Source: CAZVIJ01 sp964626735 (GTDB taxonomy: Bacteria; Patescibacteriota; Dojkabacteria; JAOAGR01). From it: a stretch of 46,390 nt of DNA. The position numbers and the translations under genes are program-made. Positions within the stretch are counted from its first letter, which is position 1, and each line of letters begins with the position of its first letter. This document shows, piece by piece, positions 43,985-46,390 of the stretch. The DNA lies in the NCBI GenBank assembly GCA_964626735.1, contig CAZVIJ010000006.1, positions 1 to 46,390 of the forward strand, given 5' to 3'. The notes beneath the pieces are model-generated. The model did no database searches, was not told where the DNA came from, and was given only the letters and a program-made list of their open reading frames with translations.

Positions 43985-46390
43985 ATGAAGGGCACAAACC
44001 TAAATTATACATTAGGTCTAGATGTTGGCATAGCCTCCGTTGGTTGGAGCGTAATTGAAGTTTCGCTGAATCACGACACAAACAAGTATGAACCAAAACG
44101 TATTATTGATTGTGGTGTTCGATTATTTGATGCAGCGGAGAAGCCCAAAAACGGTGAATCATTAGCCATCGCTCGTCGTCTAGCACGAGGTACACGTCGT
44201 CGTTTACACAGAAGAAGGGGTCGTTTGAACTTGTTAAAAGATTGTTTTGAAAGAAACGGTATTAATTATCCAACACAAGTAAATGGAAATGAGAAATCGC
44301 CTTGGGAGTTACGAGTCTTAGGATTAGATACATTGTTGACTAATGAGGAATTATCGAGAGCAGTATTCCATATTGCTAAACGTAGAGGTTTTAAGTCCAA
44401 TAGGAAAGTTGTGGACGAAGACAAGGATGCTGGTAAATATAAGCCCTTTATCGAAAAAAATAATAGCTTACTGATTGAGAGAGGCTACCGTACGTATGGG
44501 GAGATGTTTTATAAAGATGAGACATTTGCTCTAAAAAAGCGAAATAGCTCAGAAAGTTATCTATGCATGACTCCTCGTGATCAACTGCTTAGGGAAGTTG
44601 AGCTAATATTGCAAAAGCAAAAAGAGTACGGGAACAATAAAATTTCCGAGGAATTTATAAATGAGGTTCTCAGAATAATTGGTGCACAACGTCCATTTGC
44701 TGCCGGTGATCAAATCCTTAAATTAGTTGGAACGTGTACTTTTGAAAAAGGAGAGAAACGGATACCAAAGGCTAGTCCTTTATTTGAACGTTTTGTTTTT
44801 TGGGACAATATTAACAAATTCTATTTAACTTCATTCGGTGAACGTAAGAAGTATGAACTTACGCAGGAACAAAAAGAAACTCTGTATAGTTTTGTGTTAT
44901 CTCATGAGAAATTAACCTATAAACAAATAAGGACTCTACTAAACATCCCTGAAGAAAAGATTTTTTCGACGCTTAATTATAACCAATATGACATCGAGAA
45001 AGACGGAAAAATAGAAAGAAGAAAACTTCAAACAAGAGAAAAAGTCGAATCGAAAGTATTCTTTACCTTTAAAGGGTATAACTCCATAAAGAAAGTTATC
45101 GGCAAGACCGACAATAGTTATTGGGAAAGTGTTGCTCAAGATTGGGATTTATTGGATACAATTGCGTTTGCATTGACAGTGTATAAAACAGATGAAGATA
45201 TACGAGCTTCTTTGAATGGTCGTATCCCTGAACATATTATTGATTCGCTAATTAGCATTTCTGGGTTTAGCAAATTTGGACATCTCTCGGCAAAAGCAGT
45301 ACTAAAGATTCTCCCTTTTATTGAAAGCGGTTTGAAATACCCAGACGCATGTCGTGAAGCTGGCTATGACTTTCATGGCACTATCAATGAAAATAAATCC
45401 AAGGTATTACCTATCATTGATAAAGAAGAGGTACGAAATCCAGTTGTCCTAAGAGCACTTACACAGTCAAGAAAAGTAATCAACGCTGTAATTCGTAGAT
45501 ACGACTCGCCTAGTTTTATTCATATAGAGCTTGCAAGGGATTTATTAAAACCATTTTCTGAACGCAAGAAAATAAACGACAAGTTTGAAAAAAATCGTAA
45601 ACAGAACGAAGTTATTAAACAAGAACTAGTGTCCACTTTTAATATCCAAAATCCGAAAGGGGAAGATATACTAAAGTACAAATTATGGAAGGAACAGAAC
45701 GGTATTTGCTTGTATTCAGGGAAATACATAGATCCGAAAATCTTGTTTGAAGACAATAATGCGACACAAATTGATCACATATTACCGTTTAGCCGGAGTC
45801 TGAATGATTCGATCCACAACCAGGTATTGGTGTATTCCGAAGAAAATCAAAATAAAAAGGATCGTACGCCATATGAGTATTTTGGAATATATGAAGATAG
45901 ATGGCATGCTTTTATTGAATTGGTGAATAATTTACCGCTCAGTTTTTACAAGAAACAGAACTTGCTTACAGAAAAGTTCGAGAATGTTGATTTGAAGAAA
46001 TTTATATCTCGAGATCTCAACGATACCCGATACATTTCAAAATATCTTAAGAATTATATTGAAGCTAACCTTCTCTTTGCTGAGACTGAACGGAAAAGAA
46101 ATGTTTACACCTTCAATGGTCAGTTTACTTCTTTCATGAGGAGATGTTATGGGTTGAACAAGAATAGAGACGATAATGTCCGGCATCATGCACTAGATGC
46201 AATAGTTGTTGGCGTTGCTAATTCTTCCATAGTGCAAAAAGTCGCAGACTATTCGAAACGGAAGGAGCTCTATCTTACGAAAGTAGAAACACGAGACGGA
46301 GACAATATATTTGTTGATAAGGAGACAGGAGAAGTAAGCGACTCAGCGTATAAAACCAAAGATCAAGGAAAAGACAGATCCCCGCAACCT
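43985..46390 (+). CDS. cas9: Type II-C Cas9 endonuclease (C-terminus beyond the window)
   Basis: 802 codons are open to the window end with no stop. RuvC-I is GLDVGIASVGWS with catalytic D13; an Arg-rich bridge helix follows (about 59-86, RRLARGTRRRLHRRRGR); a compact REC lobe spans about 90-480. RuvC-II is FIHIELARDL with E515. The HNH domain has IDHILPFS with catalytic H598 and the conserved ENQNK (N621). RuvC-III is RHHALDA with H735 and D738. All nuclease residues are intact. The distances and small REC lobe fit the short (about 1000-1100 aa) II-C class; the WED/PAM-interacting domain should follow off the edge. It is clearly more AT-rich than the genes to its left and uses more AGA and TTA codons, suggesting horizontal gain. 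cas1, cas2 and the array are presumably downstream. Confidence 0.96.
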   Translation, partial: MKGTNLNYTLGLDVGIASVGWSVIEVSLNHDTNKYEPKRIIDCGVRLFDAAEKPKNGESLAIARRLARGTRRRLHRRRGRLNLLKDCFERNGINYPTQVNGNEKSPWELRVLGLDTLLTNEELSRAVFHIAKRRGFKSNRKVVDEDKDAGKYKPFIEKNNSLLIERGYRTYGEMFYKDETFALKKRNSSESYLCMTPRDQLLREVELILQKQKEYGNNKISEEFINEVLRIIGAQRPFAAGDQILKLVGTCTFEKGEKRIPKASPLFERFVFWDNINKFYLTSFGERKKYELTQEQKETLYSFVLSHEKLTYKQIRTLLNIPEEKIFSTLNYNQYDIEKDGKIERRKLQTREKVESKVFFTFKGYNSIKKVIGKTDNSYWESVAQDWDLLDTIAFALTVYKTDEDIRASLNGRIPEHIIDSLISISGFSKFGHLSAKAVLKILPFIESGLKYPDACREAGYDFHGTINENKSKVLPIIDKEEVRNPVVLRALTQSRKVINAVIRRYDSPSFIHIELARDLLKPFSERKKINDKFEKNRKQNEVIKQELVSTFNIQNPKGEDILKYKLWKEQNGICLYSGKYIDPKILFEDNNATQIDHILPFSRSLNDSIHNQVLVYSEENQNKKDRTPYEYFGIYEDRWHAFIELVNNLPLSFYKKQNLLTEKFENVDLKKFISRDLNDTRYISKYLKNYIEANLLFAETERKRNVYTFNGQFTSFMRRCYGLNKNRDDNVRHHALDAIVVGVANSSIVQKVADYSKRKELYLTKVETRDGDNIFVDKETGEVSDSAYKTKDQGKDRSPQP

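Overview
The window looks like chromosomal DNA of a small-genome bacterium of the Patescibacteria/CPR type. This is inferred from many lineage-specific proteins of unknown function, a compact gene-by-gene layout, divergent versions of core enzymes, a dockerin-type surface protein and standard stop codons. I cannot fix the phylum; Saccharibacteria and Microgenomates are both possible. I see 47 protein genes, no rRNA or tRNA gene and no CRISPR array. One 10-N assembly gap (5568-5577) interrupts a glycosyltransferase gene.

Layout. 1-2518: a partial minus-strand gene, then trmD, yidC and jag. 2572-6941: a membrane-anchored GH31 glycosidase and a family 2 glycosyltransferase. 6947-12155: unknown proteins mixed with a MurG-like GT28 enzyme, RadC and an FAD oxidoreductase fused to a Rieske domain; a possible structured RNA lies at 10460-10624. 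12156-17639: a small conserved protein, an ABC-2 exporter pair, a 47-aa membrane protein, a thioredoxin-fold protein that has lost its CxxC, and a two-gene operon of secreted or anchored coiled-coil proteins. 17719-26058: acylphosphatase, BaiN-type flavoprotein, CYTH-like protein, DUF2061, a GerW/YtfJ-family protein, phosphofructokinase, a lyase-like secreted protein and RsgA. 26136-36929: an extracellular carbohydrate and surface region (clan-A-like glycosidase, membrane-anchored surface protein, cohesin-dockerin protein, polysaccharide deacetylase), with peptide deformylase and an ABC-F ATPase inside it and an OmpR-type two-component system at its edge. A 9-bp repeat array in two inverted arms (34945-35254) separates the kinase from the deacetylase. 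36969-41599: four consecutive minus-strand genes I cannot recognise. 41747-43764: a Fic-fold regulator, DUF167 and a methyltransferase-like protein in one operon.

The right end (43765-46390) changes to AT-rich DNA. It holds a probable tracrRNA with promoter and terminator, then a type II-C cas9 that is open for 802 codons and runs off the window before its PAM-interacting domain. This is the main accessory system here.

A pattern across the whole window: in 22 of the 47 genes a good -10 box ends only 5-8 nt before the start codon, and Shine-Dalgarno sequences are nearly absent. Most monocistronic or operon-first genes are therefore probably read from leaderless mRNAs. I used this rule to choose several start codons.
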